From Ignavibacteriales bacterium (GTDB lineage Bacteria; Bacteroidota; Ignavibacteria; Ignavibacteriales; Ignavibacteriaceae): a stretch of 64,000 bases of DNA. A program made the position numbers and the translations under genes. The first letter of the stretch is position 1. Every line of letters begins with the position of its first letter. Positions 30,350-39,025 of the stretch are shown here, one piece after another. The DNA is taken from assembly GCA_016707585.1 (NCBI GenBank), contig JADJHL010000010.1:1-64000 (forward strand), in the 5' to 3' direction. The notes beneath the pieces are model-generated. The model worked only from the letters and a program-made list of their open reading frames with translations. It made no database searches and was not told the DNA's origin.

Positions 30350-30862
30350 CTATTTTGTGATACTTATTATAAGTGCAGCTAATGAAGCAAGTGCTGTTGT
30401 AACTGATAAGTAAAATGAAATGTCTTCTCTTAAAAAGTAACGCGGCTCTCCCGGTACAAGTACAACATCACCGGCATTTAAAACCGGAAAAATTATCTCT
30501 GTTGTTAAACTGTCTTCCCATAGTAATTCATTTAGATTATATCTGGTAAGTTTATTTCCATCTTCATTTTTTGCCCTGTAAATTCTTAAATCTTCCATCA
30601 TTGCATCCTCAAGCGGACCGCCGGCGTATGATATAAGGTCATTCATTGTGCTGTGTGCGGGTATTACATAATAGCCCGGGTATTTTACATAACCCCATAA
30701 TTGTACTTTAATATTAATTCCGGAAGGATCAGAATAATCAAAAAGTCCACCCTGCGTCTGCCTGTAATTATTTAGGTTACTCCCAATTTGAACATCTTCC
30801 TGTGCATATATAAATGACAGACTGTTAACGATTAGAAATACAAGAAAAATGATTCTTTTCAT
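30350..30862 (-). CDS. SLBB-domain polysaccharide export protein (short Wza-like)
   Basis: 170 residues: a signal peptide (MKRIIFLVFLIVNSLSFIYA), one SLBB/beta-grasp domain (VQLWGYVKYPGYYVIPAHST ... LISYAGGPLEDAMMEDLRIY ... VLNAGDVVLVPGEPR) and a C-terminal hydrophobic helix (about 148-166). It lacks the N-terminal polysaccharide-export domain of standard Wza (about 360 residues), so it is a reduced family member. Its coupling to the kinase gene 10 bases downstream argues for a joint role in export across the periplasm. Confidence 0.8.
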   Translation of the reverse strand: MKRIIFLVFLIVNSLSFIYAQEDVQIGSNLNNYRQTQGGLFDYSDPSGINIKVQLWGYVKYPGYYVIPAHSTMNDLISYAGGPLEDAMMEDLRIYRAKNEDGNKLTRYNLNELLWEDSLTTEIIFPVLNAGDVVLVPGEPRYFLREDISFYLSVTTALASLAALIISITK

Positions 30863-31117
30863 TATACCATTGAAATTTTATTGTTAATAATTCAAATATA
30901 AACATCTTTTCTTTAATTAGTAATTAACAATTAGTAAATAGTGATTAGTAAGTAGGAAGTAGGAAGTAGTAGGTTGTAAGTGGTAAATATTTATAGGTTA
31001 TCATTTTATAGTGTTAACTAAGAACTAATAAGCATTTCTAATTTTAAATAAATCCCAGTATCTAAAATTTAGCTTCTAGTATCTAACATCTCACATAGTG
31101 GCAAGCAGCATCCAGTA

Positions 31118-32296
31118 TTAAAGCGAGTTCCCAACCTTAATTCTTATATTAACAAAGATTGATGATAACCCGATACCGCCTCCTTTAAGATTTGTAACTA
31201 TAACACTTGGTCCCAATGCAATTGAACTGTATGCCCAGTAATCAAATATCTTTTGTATGCTTATATCCATTACAAACTGGTTGCTTCTTACAGGACTATC
31301 AAACATGTAATCCATTCTTAAATCAAATACACTTCCGGCCAGTGTTAACTCACGACCCGAAAATCCAATATGGTATTCATCAATAAAACTTGCAGCATAA
31401 AACTTTCCTCGTAATGCTCCAAGTACTTTTACAGGATATCGGAATTCCCAGTTTACAAATCCGCCTTCTAATAAGTAAGGTTGATATTTTAATGTACCAT
31501 CCGAATTGTAAACTAAATTGTTTTTGTTTACGGTGTTAATAGTATATTTTCTTATAAGTGTTTCAGAAAACTCGCTCGAAGCGCTTAAGTATCCAATCTC
31601 AAAAAAGTTACCAAATGGGATGGTATATGCAAACTGAATTCCGTCTGTAACATAAAGATTATTATGATTTTCAGAACTTTTAAGTTCTGTCATTGCATCT
31701 ACAGATATAAACATTCCTGCTCTTACACCAAGTATATGAAAACTTACGTCAGTGTAATTTGTTTCTAAAGCACCAGAGTATGGTGTACCAAATCCAATTG
31801 AAAGTCCAATATCTTTTTTAAGTGGTATTCCAAATCTTTCGCCGCCCATTATTTGTATATATGGATTTATATAGCCTAAGGTGGGTGATATCTGGAATAC
31901 AGTTGGCGGATCTAGAATATTATTAAATCGCAGCTTTTCTATAATTCGTGTAAAAATACTTGTGTAACCAATAGTTTCTTCTAAATTAAGTTTAAACGGA
32001 TAGGTTAATATTCTTGCTCGTGTTTCCGGTTTTAATGCAAGCAGGGGATAAAGACTACCTTTAACAGATATTGTCTGATCAGTAGCATTTCTAACGTCAA
32101 CAACTATTTCAGCTTTCGGGTCAGGAGGATCAATAAAAAGTTCTTCTTGTATGTGAATAAACAAACTATCATCAAGTGGTTCCATTTGATAGTATAATAT
32201 CGGTTCTTCTTCTTCCTGTGCAAATAAAATAGTATTACCTGCTGATAACAGCATTATAAATCCAATATATAGTAATAGCCTGATGTAATTTTTCAT
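31118..32296 (-). CDS. Uncharacterised beta-rich envelope protein, paralogue 1
   Basis: 392 residues with a signal peptide (KNYIRLLLYIGFIMLLSAGN) and no domain I recognise. It shares ordered blocks with the next gene: YQMEPLDDSLFI, PPDPKAEIVVDVR, QTISVKGSLYPLLAL, FQISPTLGYINP, MGGERFG, IPFGNFFEIGYL, NWEFRYPVKVL, ELTLAGSVFDLRMDY and a C-terminal IRIKVGNSL. Alternating hydrophobic strands and an end of barrel type suggest an outer-membrane or periplasmic beta-barrel. The location between SLBB/kinase and sugar-nucleotide genes suggests a part in polysaccharide secretion (inference). Confidence 0.7.
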   Translation of the reverse strand: MKNYIRLLLYIGFIMLLSAGNTILFAQEEEEPILYYQMEPLDDSLFIHIQEELFIDPPDPKAEIVVDVRNATDQTISVKGSLYPLLALKPETRARILTYPFKLNLEETIGYTSIFTRIIEKLRFNNILDPPTVFQISPTLGYINPYIQIMGGERFGIPLKKDIGLSIGFGTPYSGALETNYTDVSFHILGVRAGMFISVDAMTELKSSENHNNLYVTDGIQFAYTIPFGNFFEIGYLSASSEFSETLIRKYTINTVNKNNLVYNSDGTLKYQPYLLEGGFVNWEFRYPVKVLGALRGKFYAASFIDEYHIGFSGRELTLAGSVFDLRMDYMFDSPVRSNQFVMDISIQKIFDYWAYSSIALGPSVIVTNLKGGGIGLSSIFVNIRIKVGNSL

Positions 32297-32598
32297 ATTC
32301 CAGATATAATTAGTTTAATCACTCACTAAAGTTAAAACAAATATCAGACCTAAAAAAGGTATTAGATTTGAAACAGGATTGAGTACCAAAATGTAATTAT
32401 TACAACTCAAAAGCAACATATCAACATTTAAGTAATATATTTTGTGTCATAGTTAACTAAAATTTTCCTTCCATTCACTAATAACTGCATACAACAAATT
32501 AATTATTTCCCACTACTCACAATCAACCACTTACAACCAACTACCCCCCACAATTCAATATAATCCTTCATTGTTCATTATACATTGTAAATTGTACA
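32297..32598. other. Intergenic spacer between the two paralogues
   Basis: No gene. The downstream half contains a low-complexity CCACTTACAACCAACTACC stretch whose inverse recurs near 30968-30987, and a small palindrome around TTCATTATACATTGTAAATTG. Confidence 0.5.
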
Positions 32599-33747
32599 TT
32601 ATAAGGAGCTTCCCACTTTTAGTCTTACATTTACAAAAAGGGAAGTAAAGCCTGGTTTTCCATTATCAAGAGTTCCAAATATTACACTCGGACCGATAGT
32701 GATTGCTGCAAAAGCCCAGTACTCAAATACTTTTTGAACAAGAATATCCATTACATATTGTGGTTCTCGTTCTTTGCTTTTAACCATTGCATCAAATCTT
32801 AAATCAAAAACACTCCCGGCCAGGCTAAGTTCTCTTCCTGTATATCCAATATGAATTTCATTTAAATATTTTTCTACATATATCTTACTTCGCGTTGATT
32901 CCAGTATTTTTATTGGATACCTGAATTCCCAGTTATAAAAAGCTCCCTCTACAAGAAAAGGATCCAGTATCCTTCCATTTTTTAACCTGGCAATATTTTG
33001 TTCCGATGAATATAAAAGAGTCTGTAGGCTGTCAAAATTATCTATTGATTTGAAATAACCGAACTCAAAGAAATTACCAAATGGTACAATATAACTTACC
33101 TGGTATGATTTTGTTATGTAAATGTTGTTGTGATTATTTGAGTGCTTATGTTCAATAAAAGTATCATCATTGCTTATATAACCAACTTTTAAACCAAGTA
33201 TATGAAAATTTATTTCGTAGAAATTGGTTTCTATTGCTCCCGAATACGGATTACCAATTCCAAATGAAAAACCAACATCCTTTTTTAATGCAAAACCAAA
33301 CCGTTCACCACCCATAAACTGCAAAAAAGGATTTATGTATCCCAATGTTGGTGATATCTGAAAAACACTTGGTGGGTTTACTATTTTTTTTGATCTTAAT
33401 TTATTTAAAACATTAGTAAATACACTGCCGTAATTAATTGTTTCTTCAAGGTTTAGCTTAAATGGGTAAACAAGAATTCTTGATCTCAAATCTTCTTCTA
33501 GTGCCAGCAACGGGTAAAGTGCACCTTTTACAGAAATTGTCTGATTTGTGTTATCTCGCAAGTCCACAATTACTTCCGCTTTGGGATCAGGCGGTTCAAT
33601 AAAAAATCGTTCCTGTATTTTAATAAACAGACTATCATCAAGTGGTTCCATTTGAAAATATAATATTCTTTCTTCTTCCTGTGAATATCCACTGAAAGAA
33701 AAAACAAATAAGAACAGGAAGAACAAAATAAGATTATTTCGTTTCAT
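32599..33747 (-). CDS. Uncharacterised beta-rich envelope protein, paralogue 2
   Basis: 382 residues with a signal peptide (MKRNNLILFFLFLFVFSFSG) and the same block order as its neighbour: YFQMEPLDDSLFI, PPDPKAEVIVDLR, QTISVKGALYPLLALEE, VFQISPTLGYINPFLQ, MGGERFGFALKK, VPFGNFFEFGYF, WEFRYPIKIL, ELSLAGSVFDLRFD, ending NVRLKVGSSL. Differences are spread along the length, so this is an old tandem duplication rather than a recent one. It sits upstream of paralogue 1, separated by 300 bases, so each may have its own promoter. Function unknown. Confidence 0.7.
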   Translation of the reverse strand: MKRNNLILFFLFLFVFSFSGYSQEEERILYFQMEPLDDSLFIKIQERFFIEPPDPKAEVIVDLRDNTNQTISVKGALYPLLALEEDLRSRILVYPFKLNLEETINYGSVFTNVLNKLRSKKIVNPPSVFQISPTLGYINPFLQFMGGERFGFALKKDVGFSFGIGNPYSGAIETNFYEINFHILGLKVGYISNDDTFIEHKHSNNHNNIYITKSYQVSYIVPFGNFFEFGYFKSIDNFDSLQTLLYSSEQNIARLKNGRILDPFLVEGAFYNWEFRYPIKILESTRSKIYVEKYLNEIHIGYTGRELSLAGSVFDLRFDAMVKSKEREPQYVMDILVQKVFEYWAFAAITIGPSVIFGTLDNGKPGFTSLFVNVRLKVGSSL

Positions 33748-34267
33748 AGTTTTTTTGTGTAGTTATAAAACATCGATTTCTAAATACTCAATCTTTTATT
33801 ATTTATAATATGCTATAAAATTATAACATGAAATATCAATTTGATTGGTTACTAATATGTTGTAATTATTTGTTAGTGAAAGAATAAATGCAATAGTGAC
33901 TTACTTTTGGAAGCAGTATCAAAGTAAATCTGTTTAATTAGCGTTATCCGGATGTCAATGCGATTGTTACTTGGGGGTTTAAGAATGGATTTAGTGATGA
34001 AAGGTTGCTTTGATTATTTTGTGCTAGGTGATTTTGGGGCAAAAATACTTGAAATATCTAATATCTTGTAATCCAAAATGGTAATAGAATTCTACATACT
34101 TAAAAATCTGATAACTAAAATCGCTAATTATACTAAAATAGAATATTTACGATCATTACCTAATATTCTAAAAATCATTTTATACTATATTATTTATTTC
34201 TTCCACTTTTAATTGGAAGCATAAATCTATTTAATTTTGCTATATAACACTGACAACTCACTACTTA
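33748..34267. other. 520-base intergenic region in the polysaccharide locus
   Basis: No coding frame or RNA gene found. It should hold the promoter for paralogue 2. It includes a motif (TTAGCGTTATCCGGATGTCA, about 33938-33957) related to repeats at 34.9 and 35.9 kb, and a low-complexity CTCACTACTTACTAGTCACT near 34258. Confidence 0.5.
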
Positions 34268-34855
34268 CTAGTCACTGCAAACTAATCCATCTTTTAACAA
34301 ATAATTCTTACCCGATTTTTCACAAAATGCTTTTCCCATTTCATCAAATCTAAGTCTTTTTCCTGCTTCAGAATACCAGCCAATAACTTTTCCTGGGTTC
34401 CCAACAACAAGAGCATAATCAGGAATATCCTTTGTAACAACCGCTCCAGCACCTATCATACAATGTTTACCAAGTGTTGTTCCGCAGACAATAGTTGCAT
34501 TTGCTCCGATTGAAGCTCCTTCTTTTACAAGAGTTTTAATGTAAAACTGTGCTCCCACTTGTGGGTACTTACATTTTGGATTGAGTATATTAGTAAAAAC
34601 CATCGATGGGCCGCAGAATACATAATCTTCTAATGTAACCCCTTCATATATCGAAACATTGTTTTGTACTTTACAATAATCCCCAATCGTAACATTGTTA
34701 CCAACATTTACATTTTGCCCGAAAACACAACTCTTACCAATCTTGCTCCCTTTTTGAATATGTGAAAAGTGCCATACTTTAGTTCCTTCCCCGATTTCAA
34801 CACCATCATCAACAACAGCGTGTTCATTTACATAGTAGTTTTTATTATCACTCAT
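34268..34855 (-). CDS. Left-handed beta-helix N-acetyltransferase, WbpD/WlbB-like
   Basis: 195 residues of hexapeptide repeats (VVDDGVEIGEGTKVWHFSHI, SKIGKSCVFGQNVNVGNNVT, IGDYCKVQNNVSIYEGV, GASIGANATIVCG, HCMIGAGAVVTKDIPDYA). The FTNILNPKCKYP loop is typical of WbpD/WlbB, which acetylates the 3-amino group of UDP-2-acetamido-3-amino-glucuronate. The two preceding genes encode the WbpA- and WbpB-type steps. The expected aminotransferase (WbpE) is absent from the window. Confidence 0.85.
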   Translation of the reverse strand: MSDNKNYYVNEHAVVDDGVEIGEGTKVWHFSHIQKGSKIGKSCVFGQNVNVGNNVTIGDYCKVQNNVSIYEGVTLEDYVFCGPSMVFTNILNPKCKYPQVGAQFYIKTLVKEGASIGANATIVCGTTLGKHCMIGAGAVVTKDIPDYALVVGNPGKVIGWYSEAGKRLRFDEMGKAFCEKSGKNYLLKDGLVCSD

Positions 34856-34932
34856 AAAAAATTCTCCAATTCATTTTTACTATCTGTGGTGATCCGCAAA
34901 ATCAGTGTCATCCGTGTGCTATTGCTTAAGGA

Positions 34933-35874
34933 TTAAAACAGCAACGGATGAAACAATTCATTTACTTTAGTAACCGGCAAATGTCTGATATCATAAGCCG
35001 CCTCAATGGAAGGTCTTGCTGTTTCAATTCCAAAACCGTTACCTGCAACTATGCCTTCATAGATTTTTGTATGAAGATCAGTAAAACCTTCAGTAAATTC
35101 TAACTCTTTTCCATCAATAGTTATAGATCTGTGAGTAGATTTATTTTTTTCAACTGCATCTTTTGGCAAATCTTTGCCATCAATTGAAAGATACCATTTA
35201 ACGTTAGCGTTTTGTAACTCAATAAATCCTGCAGCCTTGCTTGGTTCTCTTAGGAAAAGATGATTCTTTTGCACGCTACCAAACATCCACATAAGCATAT
35301 CAAAAAAGTGGATGCCGATATTTGTTGCTACACCGCCTGATACATCTTCTCTTCCTTTCCACGAATAATTATACCACGGTCCCCGAGAAGTGATGTATGT
35401 TAACACAACCTCATGTTTGTGACCACTCTTTGCCTTTTCAAGTTCCTTTTTAATGGCTACTAAAGCAGGGTGGACTCTAAGCTGAAGAATGGTGTAAACC
35501 TTTTTCCCTGTTTCACTTTCAATTTCCTGCAACTGATCAAGATTCCACGGATTAAGTACCAATGGTTTTTCGCAAATTGCATCTGCACCTACTCGTAAAC
35601 CTAATCTAATATGAGCATCATGTAAGTTATTTGGGGAACAGATAGATAAATAGTCTATTTTCTCAGGTGAATGAGTTCTTCTAAGTTTTTCCAGATGTCT
35701 ATCAAATCTTTCAAACTCAGTAAAGTAACTTGTTTTAGGAAAATAACGATCGAGTATTCCTACTGAATCGTGCGGATCAACAGCCGCAACAAGATTATTT
35801 CCTGTATCTTTAATTGCTTGTAAATGTCTTGGTGAGATGTATCCAGCTACACCTGTAATTGCAAAGTTTTTCAT
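34933..35874 (-). CDS. Gfo/Idh/MocA oxidoreductase, WbpB/WlbA-like
   Basis: 313 residues. It has an N-terminal Rossmann start (FAITGVAGYISPRHLQAI), DYLSICSPNNLHDAHIRLGL, the conserved CEKPLVLNPWNL (EKP motif, about residues 97-108), then the C-terminal domain GGVATNIGIHFFDMLMWMFG with catalytic-type GxHxxD. WbpB/WlbA oxidises C3 of UDP-GlcNAc uronic acid. The sequence and the WbpA/WbpD neighbours agree with this; the general sugar dehydrogenase class is certain, the substrate inferred. Confidence 0.87.
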   Translation of the reverse strand: MKNFAITGVAGYISPRHLQAIKDTGNNLVAAVDPHDSVGILDRYFPKTSYFTEFERFDRHLEKLRRTHSPEKIDYLSICSPNNLHDAHIRLGLRVGADAICEKPLVLNPWNLDQLQEIESETGKKVYTILQLRVHPALVAIKKELEKAKSGHKHEVVLTYITSRGPWYNYSWKGREDVSGGVATNIGIHFFDMLMWMFGSVQKNHLFLREPSKAAGFIELQNANVKWYLSIDGKDLPKDAVEKNKSTHRSITIDGKELEFTEGFTDLHTKIYEGIVAGNGFGIETARPSIEAAYDIRHLPVTKVNELFHPLLF

Positions 35875-35975
35875 ATTCTCTTAATTGTTAAATTATTTCA
35901 TTGTTTAAGTAAGCTGTTATCAGTTTAATCAGCGTTACCTGCCTGTTGATAAAAGTAGATCCGCGTTCCATTATT

Positions 35976-37361
35976 TTAAGCTTTAAAAAGCCTTTCAGAT
36001 TTAACTCCTGCTCTTTCAAAAGCATTTCGTGTATCAAGAACTACTTTAGAACTTGAGGCTATAAATTTATACTTATAATCAGAATGATCAGTGCTTAAAA
36101 GAACTAAATCATATTTAGCAAGATTCTTTTTACTCAACTCAACAGATTCCATATCATACTGGTATTTACGAGTTTTAGGAAGTTTTGGTACATAAGGATC
36201 ATTATAATCTACTTTTGCACCTTTCTCTCTAAGTATTTCAATCAACTTAAGTGAAGGAGATTCACGCATATCATCAATGTCTTTTTTGTATGATGCGCCT
36301 AGTATAAGTACCTTAGAGCCGTTTAATGATTTCTTAAATTTGTTTAAAACTTCGCCAGCTTTCTCAATAACATAGTATGGCATAAAAGTATTAATCTCAC
36401 CAGCCAGTTCAATAAACTTTGTACTGATTTCAAACTCACGTGCTTTCCATGTAAGATAAAATGGATCGATAGGGATGCAATGTCCGCCTAAACCTGGACC
36501 CGGATAGAATGCCTGAAATCCAAATGGTTTTGTTGCAGCCGCATCAACAACTTCCCAAACATCTATATCCATTCGCTCAAAAACCATTTTAAGTTCATTA
36601 ACAAGTGCAATGTTTATTGAACGATAAATATTCTCAAGAAGTTTTGTAGCTTCCGCGGCTCTTGGTGATGATACCGGGACTGTTTTAACTATAACCTGGT
36701 TATATATTGATAAAGCAACTTTTAAACAATTATCTGTAACTCCACCTACCACTTTTGGTATTGTTGCGGTTGAGTATTTAGGATTATTTGGATCTTCTCG
36801 TTCTGGTGAAAATGCTAAATAAAAATCTTTACCAACAACAAATTTCTTAACTTTTGAATTTTTGGCTTGCCATCCCTCTGGGAGAATTTTGATATTTGAA
36901 TTTTGTGTAATTGGTGCATTCTCAAACATCGGTAAAAGAATTTCTTCGGTGGTGCCTGGATAAGTAGAAGATTCTAATGATACAAATTGTCCGGCTCTTA
37001 AATATTGCGCTATAATTTTACCTGAATTTTCAATGTAAGTCATATCAGGTTCGCGGTGTTCATTAAGTGGTGTAGGTACGCAAATTATTATTGCGTCAAC
37101 TTCCGGCAGTCTAGAAAAATCTGCCGTTGGAAAGAATTTTCGACTCGAGATAGCTTTACTTATTTTTTCAGTTTTGATATGCTTAATATAGCTTTTACCG
37201 GAATTTAGTATTGGGATTTTAGATGCATCTATATCAAAACCTATAGTATTAAATCCTTTTAATGCATACTCTAATGCAAGTGGCAGCCCAACATATCCAA
37301 GACCAATTATACCAATAATAGCGGATTTATTTTCAATTTTTTTTAGTAGTTGATTGTGCAT
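35976..37361 (-). CDS. UDP-N-acetylglucosamine 6-dehydrogenase, WbpA-like
   Basis: 461 residues of the UDP-glucose/GDP-mannose dehydrogenase family: GLGYVGLPLALEYALKGF (NAD site), VDAIIICVPTPLNEHREPD, SSTYPGTTEE, FSPEREDPNN, the catalytic-Cys segment GPGLGGHCIPIDPFYL (about residues 284-299) and LILGASYKKDIDDMRESPSL. The FSPEREDP form and length fit the UDP-GlcNAc/UDP-ManNAc branch. It is the first gene of the minus-strand locus. Its product, UDP-GlcNAcA, would be the substrate of the next-encoded WbpB-like enzyme. Confidence 0.9.
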   Translation of the reverse strand: MHNQLLKKIENKSAIIGIIGLGYVGLPLALEYALKGFNTIGFDIDASKIPILNSGKSYIKHIKTEKISKAISSRKFFPTADFSRLPEVDAIIICVPTPLNEHREPDMTYIENSGKIIAQYLRAGQFVSLESSTYPGTTEEILLPMFENAPITQNSNIKILPEGWQAKNSKVKKFVVGKDFYLAFSPEREDPNNPKYSTATIPKVVGGVTDNCLKVALSIYNQVIVKTVPVSSPRAAEATKLLENIYRSINIALVNELKMVFERMDIDVWEVVDAAATKPFGFQAFYPGPGLGGHCIPIDPFYLTWKAREFEISTKFIELAGEINTFMPYYVIEKAGEVLNKFKKSLNGSKVLILGASYKKDIDDMRESPSLKLIEILREKGAKVDYNDPYVPKLPKTRKYQYDMESVELSKKNLAKYDLVLLSTDHSDYKYKFIASSSKVVLDTRNAFERAGVKSERLFKA

Positions 37362-37486
37362 GGTATTTTTCCCAATAATATTTTTGAAAATAGTGGTTTC
37401 ATTGTTTGTAAAGATTTTATGATAGTAAAAATAGCGAAAATGTTAATAAATATTTTTCAATCATAGAGTATTCTATTAATAAAAGA

Positions 37487-37601
37487 GACTTCTGAAAAAT
37501 GCAGTTTGTCATTCTTGTGCAAACGGGAATCCAGTGAATCTAAAATAGATTCCAGCATTCGCGAGAATGACATTTAATAAAAAATTTATTTTTCAGAAGT
37601 C
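37487..37601. repeat. 115-bp nested palindrome
   Basis: The outer arms GACTTCTGAAAAAT (37487-37500) and ATTTTTCAGAAGTC (37588-37601) are perfect 14-bp inverse copies. The inner arms TGTCATTC...CGGGAATCCAG and ATTCCAGCATTCGCGAGAATGACA are the common GTCATTC palindrome. The rest of this 316-base gap (37362-37677) holds divergent promoters of the dehydrogenase and aminotransferase genes. It looks like a MITE-type unit. Confidence 0.8.
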
Positions 37602-37677
37602 AATTAAATTTGTTTCCCCAAATTGCGCACCTTAATTTTGATAAAAGAAATTTTATCAATTTTTTACTGGCTGATCT

Positions 37678-39009
37678 ATGAACCTTCAGACTAAAAACAC
37701 ACCGATAGATTTTAACATTGTTAATCAAAAAATAATAGAAAGTAAATTAGATAATCCCGGTAAAGCAACAATAAGAGAAATAAAAAAATTAGTTGATGAG
37801 ATAGAAAAAGCTACGGGCGAAAAGTTTGTTCGCATGGAAATGGGTATTCCGGGACTTCCGCCAACCAAAATTGGTGTTGATGCAGAAATTGAAGCTCTTA
37901 AAAAAGGTGTGGCCGCAATATATCCTGATATTTATGGTATTCCGGAACTGAAAAAGGAAACATCACGCTTTGTAAAAATGTTTATGGATATTGATGTTAG
38001 TCCAGAAGGTTGCATCCCAACTTGCGGCTCTATGATGGGAAGTTTTGCGGCTTTTATGACTATAAATAGATGTTGTGCAGAAAAAGATACTTCTTTGTTA
38101 ATTGATCCTGGTTTTCCTGTTCATCGCCAGCAGTTAAAAGTGCTTAATCAGAAAATGGAATGTTTTGATGTTTATAATTATCGTGGTGATAAATTAAGAG
38201 ATAAACTTGAATCTATAATGAGCAAGGGAAATATATCCTGTATGCTTTATTCAAATCCAAATAATCCTTCCTGGATTTGCTTTACCGAAAAAGAACTTAA
38301 AATTATCGGTGATCTTTGTAACAAGTATGACGTTATCGCCATAGAAGACTTAGCTTACTTTGCAATGGATTTCAGAACTGATATGTCCAAACCTGGTGTC
38401 CCTCCTTATCAACCAACAGTTGCAAAATATACTAACAACTATATTCTTACTATCTCAAGTTCAAAAGCGTTCAGCTATGCAGGACAAAGAGTAGGGATGA
38501 TGATTATTTCTGATGAACTTTATAACAGAAATTATCCTAAACTAAAAAACTATTATGCAAAAGATCTTTTCGGTTACTCTATGGTTTTTGGAAGTATTTA
38601 TACTTTAAGTGCAGGTATTACACATTCATCTCAATATGCCCTTGCAGCAATATTTAAAGCGGCTAATGATGGCAAATTAAATTTTGTTGAAGAAGTAAAA
38701 GAGTATGGTGAAAAAGCACATATAATGAAAAAAATATTTACTGATAATGGTTTTAAGATTGTGTATGATAAAGATGAAGATGAACCAATTGCTGACGGAT
38801 TTTATTTTACATTCTCTTATCCAGGTTATAGTGGGGAAGAATTATTAAATAAACTTTTATATTATGGAGTTAGTGCAATATCATTAGCAATTACAGGCAG
38901 TGAAAGACTCGAAGGAATTCGTGCCTGTGTATCATTAGTTAAAAGAGATCAGTTTAAAGATTTAGAGTTTAGATTAAAACGATTTAATGAAGATCATCAG
39001 AAAATATAA
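37678..39009 (+). CDS. Class I/II pyridoxal-phosphate aminotransferase
   Basis: 443 residues of fold-type I. The PLP lysine lies in ISSSKAFSYAGQRVGMM (about residues 261-277); LYSNPNNPSWICFTEKEL gives the NPNNP motif and VIAIEDLAYFAMD the PLP-ring Asp/Tyr. The start MNLQTKNTPIDFNIVNQKII adds a family-specific N-terminus also seen in Bacteroidetes relatives. It is not of the DegT/WbpE type, so it does not fill the missing step in the adjacent sugar locus. The amino-acid substrate cannot be named from sequence. Confidence 0.85.
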   Translation: MNLQTKNTPIDFNIVNQKIIESKLDNPGKATIREIKKLVDEIEKATGEKFVRMEMGIPGLPPTKIGVDAEIEALKKGVAAIYPDIYGIPELKKETSRFVKMFMDIDVSPEGCIPTCGSMMGSFAAFMTINRCCAEKDTSLLIDPGFPVHRQQLKVLNQKMECFDVYNYRGDKLRDKLESIMSKGNISCMLYSNPNNPSWICFTEKELKIIGDLCNKYDVIAIEDLAYFAMDFRTDMSKPGVPPYQPTVAKYTNNYILTISSSKAFSYAGQRVGMMIISDELYNRNYPKLKNYYAKDLFGYSMVFGSIYTLSAGITHSSQYALAAIFKAANDGKLNFVEEVKEYGEKAHIMKKIFTDNGFKIVYDKDEDEPIADGFYFTFSYPGYSGEELLNKLLYYGVSAISLAITGSERLEGIRACVSLVKRDQFKDLEFRLKRFNEDHQKI

Positions 39010-39025
39010 ATCGTTTAGATAAAAA

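Noticed and set aside
37678..39009. Aminotransferase as the missing WbpE step
   Set aside because: It is a class I/II enzyme with a different PLP-lysine context, on the opposite strand; WbpE belongs to the DegT family.
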